This document shows, piece by piece, positions 24,625 to 32,189 of a stretch of 64,000 nt of DNA. Below the pieces are notes generated by a model. The model was given only the letters and a program-made list of their open reading frames with translations. It made no database searches and had not been told where the DNA came from. Where the stretch lies: positions 5,208,001 to 5,272,000 of the forward strand of contig LR134353.1 of the NCBI GenBank assembly GCA_900637135.1, given 5' to 3'. Positions within the stretch are counted from its first letter, which is position 1, and every line of letters starts with the position of its first letter. The translations under genes and the position numbers were made by a program. This DNA is from Mycolicibacterium flavescens. Its GTDB lineage: Bacteria > Actinomycetota > Actinomycetes > Mycobacteriales > Mycobacteriaceae.

Positions 24625-25797
24625 TCACAATCCCAGAATGGTCGAAGCGATGATGTTGCGTTGAACCTCGTTGGTACCGCCGTAGATCGACGTCTTCCGA
24701 TAGTTCAGGTAGCGGGGCGCGGCGTCCTGCGCCCAGGTCGGCACGTCGATCTCACCGGCGTCGAACGGCAGTGCCTTCGGCCCGGCCACCTCGACGAACA
24801 GCTCGGTGGCGGCCTGCTGCAGCTGGCTGCCGCGCAGCTTGAGGATCGACGACGCGGGGTTGGGCTTACCGTCGGCCTCGGATCCGCTGACCCGCATCTG
24901 CGTGAGCTCCAGCGCGAGCAGCCCGGTTTCGATCTCGGCCACCCGTGCTGCGAACAGCGGGTCCTCGAGCAGCGGCGTTCCGTTGACCTCGAGCTTGGCG
25001 GCGTGTTCCTTCACCTGTGCCATCCACAGTTTCGTCAGCCCGATGCGGGCGATGCCGGTCCGCTCGTTGCCGAGCAGGAACTTGGCGTAGGTCCAGCCCT
25101 GGTTCTCCTCGCCGACGAGTTGATCGGCCGGGATTCGTACGTCCTCGAAGAAGACCTCGTTGACCTCGTAGCTGCCGTCGATCAACTCAATCGGGCGCAG
25201 CGTGATGCCCGGCGTCGACATCTCGGCCAACAGGAACGAGATGCCGGCCTGCCGCTTGGGCGCATCCGGGTTGGTGCGAGCCAGCAGGAAGATCCAGTCG
25301 GCGTACTGACCGAGCGTCGTCCAGGTCTTCTGGCCGTTGACGACGTAGGTGTCCCCGTCGCGGACGGCCGTGGTCCGCAGCGACGCGAGGTCGGAGCCGG
25401 CCTCCGGTTCGGAGAAGCCCTGACACCACCAGATGTCGATGTTGGCCGTCGGCGGCAGGAAGCGTTCTTTCATGGCCTGTGAGCCGAACTGGGCGATCAC
25501 CGGGCCCACCATCTTGGTGTTGAACGCCAGCGGTTCGGGGACACCGGCCAGCTGCATCTCGTCGAGCCAGATCTGTCGCTGCAGCGGCGTCCAGTCCTTG
25601 CCACCCCACTCGACCGGCCAATTCGGTACGGCCAGGCCGTTGGCATGCAGGATTCGCTGGCTGGTGACCATGTCCTCGGGGAACTTCGAGTGCCCCGTCT
25701 TGCCCCGCTCGCGGATGTCCTCGGGAATCTCGGAGGTATAGAACCGTCGCAGCTCCTCGCGGAATGCCGCGTCCTCGTCACTCAACGCCAATTTCAC
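24625..25797 (-). CDS. fadE: Acyl-CoA dehydrogenase
   Basis: The 390-residue partner shows WWCQGFSEPEAGSDLASL and YVVNGQKTWTT, the FAD and acyl-CoA binding segments, and the C-terminal YGGTNEVQRNIIA, a loop containing Glu as candidate general base. It was started at GTG 25797. The two fadE genes are translationally close, so a heteromeric dehydrogenase for bulky acyl-CoA substrates such as steroid side chains is likely (established for ChsE enzymes; inferred here). First gene of the operon; fadD lies further downstream. Confidence 0.9.
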   Translation of the reverse strand: MKLALSDEDAAFREELRRFYTSEIPEDIRERGKTGHSKFPEDMVTSQRILHANGLAVPNWPVEWGGKDWTPLQRQIWLDEMQLAGVPEPLAFNTKMVGPVIAQFGSQAMKERFLPPTANIDIWWCQGFSEPEAGSDLASLRTTAVRDGDTYVVNGQKTWTTLGQYADWIFLLARTNPDAPKRQAGISFLLAEMSTPGITLRPIELIDGSYEVNEVFFEDVRIPADQLVGEENQGWTYAKFLLGNERTGIARIGLTKLWMAQVKEHAAKLEVNGTPLLEDPLFAARVAEIETGLLALELTQMRVSGSEADGKPNPASSILKLRGSQLQQAATELFVEVAGPKALPFDAGEIDVPTWAQDAAPRYLNYRKTSIYGGTNEVQRNIIASTILGL

Positions 25798-25891
25798 GGT
25801 CTACCCCGTTCCTCTCGTGCGGTTGCCGGCCGGGTACCCGCCTTCGGCCCGGCTTGCCCATCCATGTGGCTCCATCCGCATTGTGCTCGTC

Positions 25892-26611
25892 CTACTTCCA
25901 TGCGAAGACCGGTTGCTCGAGTTCGTCGACCGGATCGTGACGGCCCTCCAGACACAGCCAGCGCAATTGCAGAAGCACGGCGCCGGTCGGCGCGTGGATC
26001 AGGTCGTTGCCCAGCGGGACCTGCACGACCGGCCGTGGGCTCTCCGGGATCTCGATGAACCGCGGAGAGTCGGGGCGCTGCAGCTGATGCAGGCCGACCC
26101 GGTACACCGCGACGACCTCCTCGGGCGCAGGGCGCGGGTCGAGCCGTCCCCCGCCCCAGATCAGCACCGGGGTGATGACGTATCCCGACCGCGTCGGGTA
26201 GTCGTCGAGCAGACCCAACACCGTCGAATCCGGCAGCCTGACACCGACCTCCTCGTCGAGCTCACGCAACGCGGCGTCGACCACGGTCTCACCCGGGTCC
26301 AGCCGGCCGCCGGGCAGCGCCCACTGCGCGGCGTGCGACGTCAACCTGGATGCCCTGCGGCACAGGAAGAAAGCGGCGCCACCGGAGACATCGACCATCC
26401 GGCCGTCGAGCCGAGCGTCGGGCATTCCTCGCCCGTCGTTCCAGCCGTCGACGTCGACAGGATCCACTCTGTCCTCGCCGACCTCGGAGTCGACGAGCAC
26501 GACGGCGACCGCGGCGTGGCGTTTCGTCGGGTCGCTCACGGCGCGACGGTCATGTCCGGACAGGTTCGCTTCTATCCGCTCGCGCAGCGACTCGTCGTAG
26601 GAGATCGTCAC
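25892..26611 (-). CDS. NUDIX hydrolase
   Basis: The 239-residue protein contains a full Nudix box, GGRLDPGETVVDAALRELDE followed by EVGV, with the REL(x)EE metal ligands, preceded by AAFFLCRRASRLTSHAAQWA. It hydrolyses a nucleoside diphosphate linked to another moiety, possibly CoA-type or NAD-type substrates; specificity cannot be assigned. GTG 26611 is chosen because in-frame codons further upstream run into the promoter region and the divergent small gene. Confidence 0.88.
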   Translation of the reverse strand: MTISYDESLRERIEANLSGHDRRAVSDPTKRHAAVAVVLVDSEVGEDRVDPVDVDGWNDGRGMPDARLDGRMVDVSGGAAFFLCRRASRLTSHAAQWALPGGRLDPGETVVDAALRELDEEVGVRLPDSTVLGLLDDYPTRSGYVITPVLIWGGGRLDPRPAPEEVVAVYRVGLHQLQRPDSPRFIEIPESPRPVVQVPLGNDLIHAPTGAVLLQLRWLCLEGRHDPVDELEQPVFAWK

Positions 26612-26633
26612 CGCTCGACCATAGTTTCGCGGG

Positions 26634-26658
26634 GTTTCGTCGGCACCGTCCGGGGCAA
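26634..26658 (+). promoter_or_regulatory. Possible SigF-type promoter for the repeat-peptide operon
   Basis: GTTT (26634-26637), 15 nt, then GGGCAA (26653-26658). The mycobacterial SigF consensus is GTTT-N15-17-GGGTAT/A, so there is at least one mismatch in the -10 element. It is well placed, about 38 nt before the start codon at 26696. Confidence 0.3.
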
Positions 26659-26695
26659 CCCCCTCCAGACCACAGCCCCTACGGAAGGGATCGAC

Positions 26696-26944
26696 ATGGC
26701 ACTCGACGATGACGACATGACCACCTCGGGCGCAGGCGGCGAAGGGACCGCTGACGGCGGTTCGAACCCTGAAGGTCACGACGGCGGCGCCGACGGCACA
26801 GCCGGTGGAGAGGGCCCAGCCGACGGCGGCTCCAATCCCGAAGGACACGACGGCGGCGCCGACGGCACAGCCGGTGGAGAGGGCCCAGCCGACGGCGGCT
26901 CTAACCCCGAAGGACACGACGGCGGCGCCGACGGGACCGCGTGA
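26696..26944 (+). CDS. Gly/Asp repeat peptide, candidate modified peptide
   Basis: An 82-residue peptide starting MALDDDDMTTSGAG, then three repeats of 23, 23 and 22 residues (residues 15-37, 38-60, 61-82), each containing ADGGSNPEGHDGGADGTA. It has only M, A, L, D, T, S, G, E, N, P and H: no Lys, Arg, Cys or aromatic residue, and is strongly acidic. Each repeat has one His, one Asn and one Pro. GGAAGG lies 8 nt before the ATG. It ends 10 bp before the JmjC oxygenase gene. It may be a hydroxylation substrate (ribosomal peptide precursor) or a calcium-binding repeat protein; no family was recognised. Confidence 0.8.
   Translation: MALDDDDMTTSGAGGEGTADGGSNPEGHDGGADGTAGGEGPADGGSNPEGHDGGADGTAGGEGPADGGSNPEGHDGGADGTA
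26738..26941 (+). repeat. In-frame 69-bp tandem repeats in the Gly/Asp peptide
   Basis: Units at 26738-26806, 26807-26875 and 26876-26941 (last one a codon short) encode the three peptide repeats. Units 2 and 3 are nearly identical at DNA level, which points to recent duplication; unit 1 has more synonymous differences and Thr for Pro at one position. Confidence 0.85.
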
Positions 26945-26954
26945 CCCCTGACCG

Positions 26955-28202
26955 ATGATGCTTCGGCGCTGCGCTGCGGTTGACGCCCGACGGTTCGCCG
27001 ACGAGTACTGGGGCCGTCAACCGTTGCTCACCCGGGCCGACGCGCTACCCCGCGACTTCAGCGATCTGCTCTCGCCCGAAACGGTCGACGAACTGATCGC
27101 CGAGCGCGGGGTGCGCGCGCCGTTCATCCGGCTGGCCAAAGAGGGCGACGTCCTGCCCAAGGACTGCTATCTGGGGCCCGCCGGCTTCGGCGCGGAGATT
27201 GCCGACCAGATCGACTCGGCCAAGCTGCTGAGTCAGTTCGCCTCAGGCGCAACGATAGTGCTGCAGGGCCTGCACCGGCTGTGGCCTCCGCTCATCGACT
27301 TCGTCCGGCAGACGGTCGACGAGTTCGGCCACCCGGTGCAGGCCAACGCCTACATCACCCCGCCGGTGAACCGGGGTTTCGATCCGCACTACGACGTGCA
27401 CGACGTCTTCGTCCTGCAGGTGTCGGGTCAGAAGCGCTGGATCGTGCACGAACCGGTGTACGAGCACCCGCTGCCCTCGCAGCCGTGGACGGGGCATCGC
27501 GCGGCGATCGAGAAACGGGTGGCGCAGGACGCACCTGTTATCGACACGGTGCTCCACGAGGGCGACGCCCTCTACCTGCCGCGCGGGTGGGTGCATTCGG
27601 CACAGGCGTTGCAGATGACGTCGATCCACCTCACCATCGGGATCTCCCCGGTGACGGCGGTCGACGTGGCACGCGCCGTCGTCGACCAGTTGGCCGCCGA
27701 CGCGGCCTTCCGTGGGTCTCTGCCCATGGGTGTCGCCGATGCGGATGAGACGATGGCGACGGTGTCGAAGGTCATGGCGGAAATGGTCGGGTCGCTACGA
27801 GACGATGCGGCGACCCTGAGCGCGGGCGCTGCCGCGCACTTGGCACGGCGTCACGCCGACCGGACCCGACCCGTGGCCGTGCGGCCGCTGGCCTCCCTTG
27901 CAGCATCCGAGCGAGCCGGGGAGACGGCCGTCGGGTGGCGACACGGGCTGAGCGCAACCGTCGACCAGTCCGGTGACCGGATCGTGTTGCGCCTGCCGGA
28001 CCGGACCATCGCGTTCCCGCAGACCTGTGGTGCGGCCGTTCGTGCGCTGCACGAAGGAGCCGTCGTCGACGCGGCCGACACGCCCGGCTTGGACGTCGCC
28101 GACGCAACGGTCCTCATCCGGCGATTGTTGCGGGAGGGCGTCCTCGTTCCCGTCAGCAGCGTCGTTCCCGTTCAACGGAACTCGCCGGCAGACGCCGGAT
28201 GA
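26955..28202 (+). CDS. JmjC / cupin-4 family Fe(II)/2-oxoglutarate oxygenase
   Basis: A 415-residue protein of the ROX type (ribosomal-oxygenase-like: YcfD/RoxA, MINA53, NO66). It has the early FADEYWGRQPLL, the strand NAYITPPVNRGFDPHYDVHD with iron ligands His145 and Asp147, GQKRWIV with a possible 2-oxoglutarate Lys, and LYLPRGWVHSA with the distal His214. A C-terminal helical and winged-helix-like region follows. Known members hydroxylate Arg or His of ribosomal proteins. Here a Gly/Asp/His repeat peptide is encoded 10 bp upstream and an iron-sulfur protein gene overlaps downstream by ATGA, so the peptide may be its substrate. ATG 26955 or 26958 are both possible. Confidence 0.88.
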   Translation: MMLRRCAAVDARRFADEYWGRQPLLTRADALPRDFSDLLSPETVDELIAERGVRAPFIRLAKEGDVLPKDCYLGPAGFGAEIADQIDSAKLLSQFASGATIVLQGLHRLWPPLIDFVRQTVDEFGHPVQANAYITPPVNRGFDPHYDVHDVFVLQVSGQKRWIVHEPVYEHPLPSQPWTGHRAAIEKRVAQDAPVIDTVLHEGDALYLPRGWVHSAQALQMTSIHLTIGISPVTAVDVARAVVDQLAADAAFRGSLPMGVADADETMATVSKVMAEMVGSLRDDAATLSAGAAAHLARRHADRTRPVAVRPLASLAASERAGETAVGWRHGLSATVDQSGDRIVLRLPDRTIAFPQTCGAAVRALHEGAVVDAADTPGLDVADATVLIRRLLREGVLVPVSSVVPVQRNSPADAG

Positions 28203-29092
28203 CGGTCGCCAGGAGAATCCCGTGCAGCGATCAATCGCTGGCCCGCGACGACCCGATGTACGGCACCGCGTCGGCGGGCTCGGCGTGGCTGCTGCTCGAG
28301 TTGAGCGGCGCCTGGGGACCGTCGGCGTTCCTGCAGTCGCCGACCAGCATTGACCCGCAACTCGGCCGCGCGATCGTGCGTCGGGCCGAGAAGGCGGGTA
28401 TGCGCATCGCCGCGATCCGCAAGCACGGCCGTCGACCCGACACACCGCGGTGGCGCTGGTATGTGGCGCACTGCGGCGTCGGCGAGGAGGCACTGCACCA
28501 CGGAGAGGTCGACGACCCTCGTGACCTTCTCGAGCTCGCACTCGACGGCAGCGACGGGAGCATCACGACCGATCCGCTGATCGCGATCTGCTCACACGGC
28601 AAGCATGACCAGTGTTGTGCGGTGCGCGGCCGCAGCGCATGCCGCGCGATCGCTGCGGAGTACCCGGAATTCACTTGGGAGTGTTCGCATCTCGGTGGCG
28701 ACCGGTTCGCCGCGACCATGCTCATCCTGCCGGAAGGGCTGTGTTACGGGAGGGTGGACTCCGCGGACGCCGCGGGACTGGTACGCCTGTACCTTGAGGG
28801 CCGGTTGGACAACCGTTTCCTGCGCGGACGCACATCGCTTCCGCACGCCGTGCAGGCCGCCCAGTACTTCGCCCGTGAGCGCTACGGCGACGACCGGATC
28901 GACGCGCTGCATCCGTTGCACGTCGAACGCGGTGAGCACCTGATCCGGGTCCTGCTCGACGGCGAAGCCGGACCCATCGAGGTCATCCTGCACGAGGAGT
29001 TGTCCGAACCCCTTCTGTCGCAATGCCATGCGCGCGTGGAAGGCCAGGTACGCATCTTCACGCTCGGCTCCATGGGCCCCCACGAGGGCTAG
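28199..29092 (+). CDS. Sucrase/ferredoxin-like protein
   Basis: The 297-residue protein has the Suc_Fer-like pattern: CSHGKHDQCCAVRGRSAC (residues 131-148) followed by WECSHLGGDRFAATMLILPE. The family has a thioredoxin-like fold related to [2Fe-2S] thioredoxin-like ferredoxins, and Cys131, 139, 140, 148 and 162 are candidate ligands. A role in electron transfer is likely, perhaps reducing the iron of the oxygenase encoded just before it. It overlaps the JmjC stop by 4 bp, so translation is coupled. Confidence 0.85.
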   Translation: MTVARRIPCSDQSLARDDPMYGTASAGSAWLLLELSGAWGPSAFLQSPTSIDPQLGRAIVRRAEKAGMRIAAIRKHGRRPDTPRWRWYVAHCGVGEEALHHGEVDDPRDLLELALDGSDGSITTDPLIAICSHGKHDQCCAVRGRSACRAIAAEYPEFTWECSHLGGDRFAATMLILPEGLCYGRVDSADAAGLVRLYLEGRLDNRFLRGRTSLPHAVQAAQYFARERYGDDRIDALHPLHVERGEHLIRVLLDGEAGPIEVILHEELSEPLLSQCHARVEGQVRIFTLGSMGPHEG

Positions 29093-29124
29093 TCCGCCGC
29101 CGGCTCAGATGAGATAGTTCAACG

Positions 29125-29610
29125 GTGCCGCAACGACGCCGAGACCACCGGCCACCGTCTACCGGTTCGACGGAGAAGGAGGTACTGGTCGGGTTTCTCG
29201 ACTACCTGCGGACCTGCGTCGTCGACAAGGTGCATGGTGCACCCGAACCCGCGGTGCGCACCGCGGGTGTGCCGTCGGGCACGAACGTGCTCGGGTTGCT
29301 CAAACACCTTGCGCACGTGGAGCGCTACACGTTCCTCGGCGAACACGTCGACGACTGGCCGGCGACCTTTCAGGCGGGGCCTGCCGAAACCATCGAGGGT
29401 CTGATCGACGCCTACCGGGATGCGATCAGGCGGGCCAACGCGGTCATCGCCGCTTGTGAGGACCTGGAGTCGCGCGCGCCACGACCGGCCAAGGGCGGGT
29501 CCGAGCCCTCGATGCGGTGGGCGCTGGTCCACATGATCGAGGAGACCGGTCGGCACGCGGGCCATATGGACATCCTGCGCGAACAGATCGACGGTGCGAC
29601 AGGACGGTGA
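29125..29610 (+). CDS. DinB-like (DUF664) protein
   Basis: A protein of 161 residues with DinB/DUF664 features: a four-helix bundle with VLGLLKHLAHVERYTFLGEH near residue 55 and MRWALVHMIEETGRHAGHMD at 130, where three spaced His form a metal site. Family members are metal-dependent thiol transferases or hydrolases; in actinobacteria several use mycothiol. GTG start. It begins 32 nt after the Suc/Fer-like gene and may be a fourth operon member. It is convergent with the thioesterase with a 3-nt gap. Confidence 0.82.
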   Translation: MPQRRRDHRPPSTGSTEKEVLVGFLDYLRTCVVDKVHGAPEPAVRTAGVPSGTNVLGLLKHLAHVERYTFLGEHVDDWPATFQAGPAETIEGLIDAYRDAIRRANAVIAACEDLESRAPRPAKGGSEPSMRWALVHMIEETGRHAGHMDILREQIDGATGR

Positions 29611-29613
29611 GGT

Positions 29614-30471
29614 TCAGGCGGCGGCCCGGCCGAAATACAGTTCCTGGGTCGCCAGGCACACCAGCTGTCCGGCCCGGTTGTACATCGTCGACGTGGTCAG
29701 CCCGCGACCGGCGACACCGCTGGGCGAAAACTGGTCGGACAGCACCCAATCCGACATGTCGACCGGCCGGTGGAACCACAGCGCGTGGTCGATCAGCGCG
29801 TTGAACGTGCCGATCGGGGTGGCGCCGCGCATGGCGAGCGCCGTCTCGACCATCGTCGTGCCCGACAGGTAGGCCAGCAGGCAGCTGTGCAGCACCTCGT
29901 CGTCGGCCACCGGCTCACCTGGCCGCCACCACATCCGCATCCGCGGCGACGGTTCGCCGAGCTCGAGCGCCAAGCGCGGTGGCGCATCGATGTAGCGCAG
30001 GTCGAACGGCTGCGGCCGCACCCAGAAGCCGTTGTGCTCATCGGCGAAGTCCGCCAGTTGCTGCTGCACCGGCGCAAGCGAATCCGGTTGCGGCACATCG
30101 GGAATCGGCTGGTGATAGTCGAGTGAATCGACGGGCGCGCTCAGCGACACCAGCGCCTCGAGCAGAATCTGGTCGTCCTGGACCGCGGTGACCTGACGCG
30201 TCGACAGCGTTCCGCCGTCGCGTGCCACGTCAACGTGCAGGTCGACCGGATAGCGGGCATCGCCTGCGCGCACGTAGTAGACGTGCGCGCTGTGCGGCGT
30301 GCGGCCGGGAGCGGTCCTGCTGGCCGCCATCAGAGCCTGACCGGCGATGTGTCCGCCGACGATGTGGTGTGCCGGGTTGTCGAGTTGCGTCGCGACGAAG
30401 TGCCGGTCGCCGCGTCGGTCCACCTCGAGCGTGGCGACGATATCGGCGAGGGTTGGGACGCGGTAAGTCAC
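29614..30471 (-). CDS. tesB: Acyl-CoA thioesterase II (TesB-like)
   Basis: A 285-residue double-hotdog thioesterase. The N-terminal hotdog has HHIVGGHIAGQALMAASRT and HVYYVRAGD; the C-terminal one has GTFNALIDHALWFHRP with the catalytic Asp, and MYNRAGQLVCLATQE with the active-site Gln region. It cleaves medium and long-chain acyl-CoA to fatty acid and CoA. GTG 30471 is chosen because a longer frame would read through an inverted repeat. Monocistronic between convergent DinB and the threonine aldolase. Confidence 0.9.
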   Translation of the reverse strand: MTYRVPTLADIVATLEVDRRGDRHFVATQLDNPAHHIVGGHIAGQALMAASRTAPGRTPHSAHVYYVRAGDARYPVDLHVDVARDGGTLSTRQVTAVQDDQILLEALVSLSAPVDSLDYHQPIPDVPQPDSLAPVQQQLADFADEHNGFWVRPQPFDLRYIDAPPRLALELGEPSPRMRMWWRPGEPVADDEVLHSCLLAYLSGTTMVETALAMRGATPIGTFNALIDHALWFHRPVDMSDWVLSDQFSPSGVAGRGLTTSTMYNRAGQLVCLATQELYFGRAAA

Positions 30472-30486
30472 CCCGGCATCATGCCA

Positions 30487-30532
30487 GTGCGATTTCGGTG
30501 CAGTTCGTTGCACTCAGCGCGACAAACCGCAC
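30487..30532. terminator. Imperfect stem-loop between aldolase and thioesterase genes
   Basis: Outer arms GTGCGATTT (from 30487) and a complement ending at 30532 (AAACCGCAC), with an inner perfect GTGCA/TGCAC hairpin (30498-30502 and 30509-30513). It follows the threonine aldolase stop, so it may end that transcript. Confidence 0.4.
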
Positions 30533-30537
30533 CCAAA

Positions 30538-31602
30538 TCACAGCTCGGCGAGGATCGCCGTCACGAACTCGTCGACGTCGGCCTCGGTGGTGTCCCACGC
30601 CGTCATCCAGCGCACCTCGCCGCGCGAGCGGTCCCAGTCGTAGAACCGCACCCGCTCGCGAATGCGGTCGGCCGCATCGGTCGGCAGCGACGCGAAGATC
30701 GCGTTCGCCGGGCTCAACTGGGTGAATGCGAGCCCGGTCAGCCGTCCCTCGGCGATGTGGGCCTCGAGGGCCGAGCGCAGCCGCGCCGTCATCGCGTTCG
30801 CGTGCGCGGCGCTGCGCAGGCCGAGGTCGTTCTCGAACAGCGTCAGCAGCTGCACCGAAGTGAAGCGCATCTTGCTCGCCAGCTGCATCGTCAGTTTCCG
30901 CAGATACTTCAGCCCGTGAGCACGGGCTGTATCGAGCACGACCACCGCCTCGGCGCCGAGCAGGCCGTTCTTCGTGCCGCCCAAGCTGAGGACGTCGACC
31001 CCCGCATCCGTGGTGAACGCCCGGAACGGCACGCCGAGCGCCGCTGCCGCATTCCACAGCCGCGCCCCGTCCATGTGCACCGCCATCCCGTTGGCGTGGG
31101 CGAAGTCCGCCACCGCCTGCACCTCGTCCGGCGTGTACACGGTGCCCATCTCGGTCGTCTGCGTGATGCTCACCGCAAGCGGCTGGGCCCGATGCTCGTC
31201 ACCCCAACCCCACGCCTCGCGGGCGACGAGTTGGGGGGTCAGCTTGCCGTCGGTGGTAGGCACCGTCAGCAGCTTGATCCCGGTCATGCGCTCGGGAGCG
31301 CCCGCTTCGTCGGTGTGGATGTGGGCCGTCGACGCGCTGACGACGGCGCCCCAGCGCGGCAGAACACTGGTCAGCGCAACCACGTTCGCGCCGGTGCCGT
31401 TGAAGACCGGGTAGACCTCGGCGCCCGCGCCGAAGTGTTCGCCGATCACCTCCTGCAACCGCGCGGTGTACGCGTCCTGCCCGTATGCGGGTTGGTGGCC
31501 GCCGTTGGCGGCGGCCAGGGCGGCGAGCACCTCCGGATGCACGCCGGCATTGTTGTCGCTGGCGAAGCCTCGCCAGTCGGGATCGTGCAGACGCGACGTC
31601 AC
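30538..31602 (-). CDS. Low-specificity threonine aldolase
   Basis: The 354-residue fold-type I PLP enzyme shows FNGTGANVVALTS, the PLP aspartate in MAVHMDGARLWNAAAALG, and the Schiff-base Lys in LSLGGTKNGLLGAEAV. It cleaves L-threonine or L-allo-threonine to glycine and acetaldehyde. GTG start after AAAGGATGAGG. Monocistronic and divergent from the MarR-MFS operon. Confidence 0.92.
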   Translation of the reverse strand: MTSRLHDPDWRGFASDNNAGVHPEVLAALAAANGGHQPAYGQDAYTARLQEVIGEHFGAGAEVYPVFNGTGANVVALTSVLPRWGAVVSASTAHIHTDEAGAPERMTGIKLLTVPTTDGKLTPQLVAREAWGWGDEHRAQPLAVSITQTTEMGTVYTPDEVQAVADFAHANGMAVHMDGARLWNAAAALGVPFRAFTTDAGVDVLSLGGTKNGLLGAEAVVVLDTARAHGLKYLRKLTMQLASKMRFTSVQLLTLFENDLGLRSAAHANAMTARLRSALEAHIAEGRLTGLAFTQLSPANAIFASLPTDAADRIRERVRFYDWDRSRGEVRWMTAWDTTEADVDEFVTAILAEL

Positions 31603-31704
31603 GCCTCATCCTTTCACCGTCCTGATGCGGCTCCCACACGCGGAACAACCACTACCGGCCGCACGTGATGATCATCGCCGGCCTCGATTTCGTCGCAGAT
31701 ATAT

Positions 31705-31721
31705 GTATGTGCTATGCATAC
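31705..31721. promoter_or_regulatory. Inverted repeat at the MarR promoter
   Basis: GTATG-N7-CATAC lies just before the MarR start in an AT-rich stretch that also holds a candidate -10 (TATGCATACT). The close position to the GTG without a ribosome binding site suggests a leaderless mRNA autoregulated by MarR. Confidence 0.45.
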
Positions 31722-31724
31722 TTA

Positions 31725-32189
31725 GTGGCGCCGTCACGATACGACCAACTCGACGAACTGCTGACCCGCATCGCGGTCGCGCGGCAGCGGCCCGGTTGGC
31801 GGAATCGTCTTCTCGACGGCGCAGGCCCCGTGACCAGCGCGTCGACCCTGCGGGTGCTGCGCGCGGTCGAGCAGTGCCAGCAGCTTTCCGGCGGCGCCTC
31901 CATCCGCGACGTCGCCGACTTCCTTGCCGTCGACCACTCCACCGCGAGCCGGTCGGTGGCCGCCGTCGTCGCCGCAGGCCTGGTGACGAAGACGTTCGCC
32001 GCCGACGATCAGCGCCGCTGCATGCTCGTGCTGACCGAAGCCGGACACGAGGCCTCGCAGACGGTGACCGACCGCAGGCGTGAACTGGTCGCCGAGATGA
32101 TCGAGGACTGGCCCGACGCCAGCGTCGACACCCTGGTCGATCTACTCGACCGGTTGGCCGAACGGTTCGAAGGGGCGTCGGCCCGATGA
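31725..32189 (+). CDS. MarR-family regulator
   Basis: A 154-residue winged-helix protein: the recognition region SIRDVADFLAVDHSTASRSV, the wing AADDQRRCMLVLTEAGHEA, and flanking dimer helices. MarR repressors release DNA on binding small phenolic ligands or oxidants. GTG 31725 is chosen; the longer ATG at 31665 would read through the promoter palindrome. It overlaps the MFS gene by 4 bp, the usual arrangement of a repressor and the exporter it controls. Confidence 0.88.
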   Translation: MAPSRYDQLDELLTRIAVARQRPGWRNRLLDGAGPVTSASTLRVLRAVEQCQQLSGGASIRDVADFLAVDHSTASRSVAAVVAAGLVTKTFAADDQRRCMLVLTEAGHEASQTVTDRRRELVAEMIEDWPDASVDTLVDLLDRLAERFEGASAR

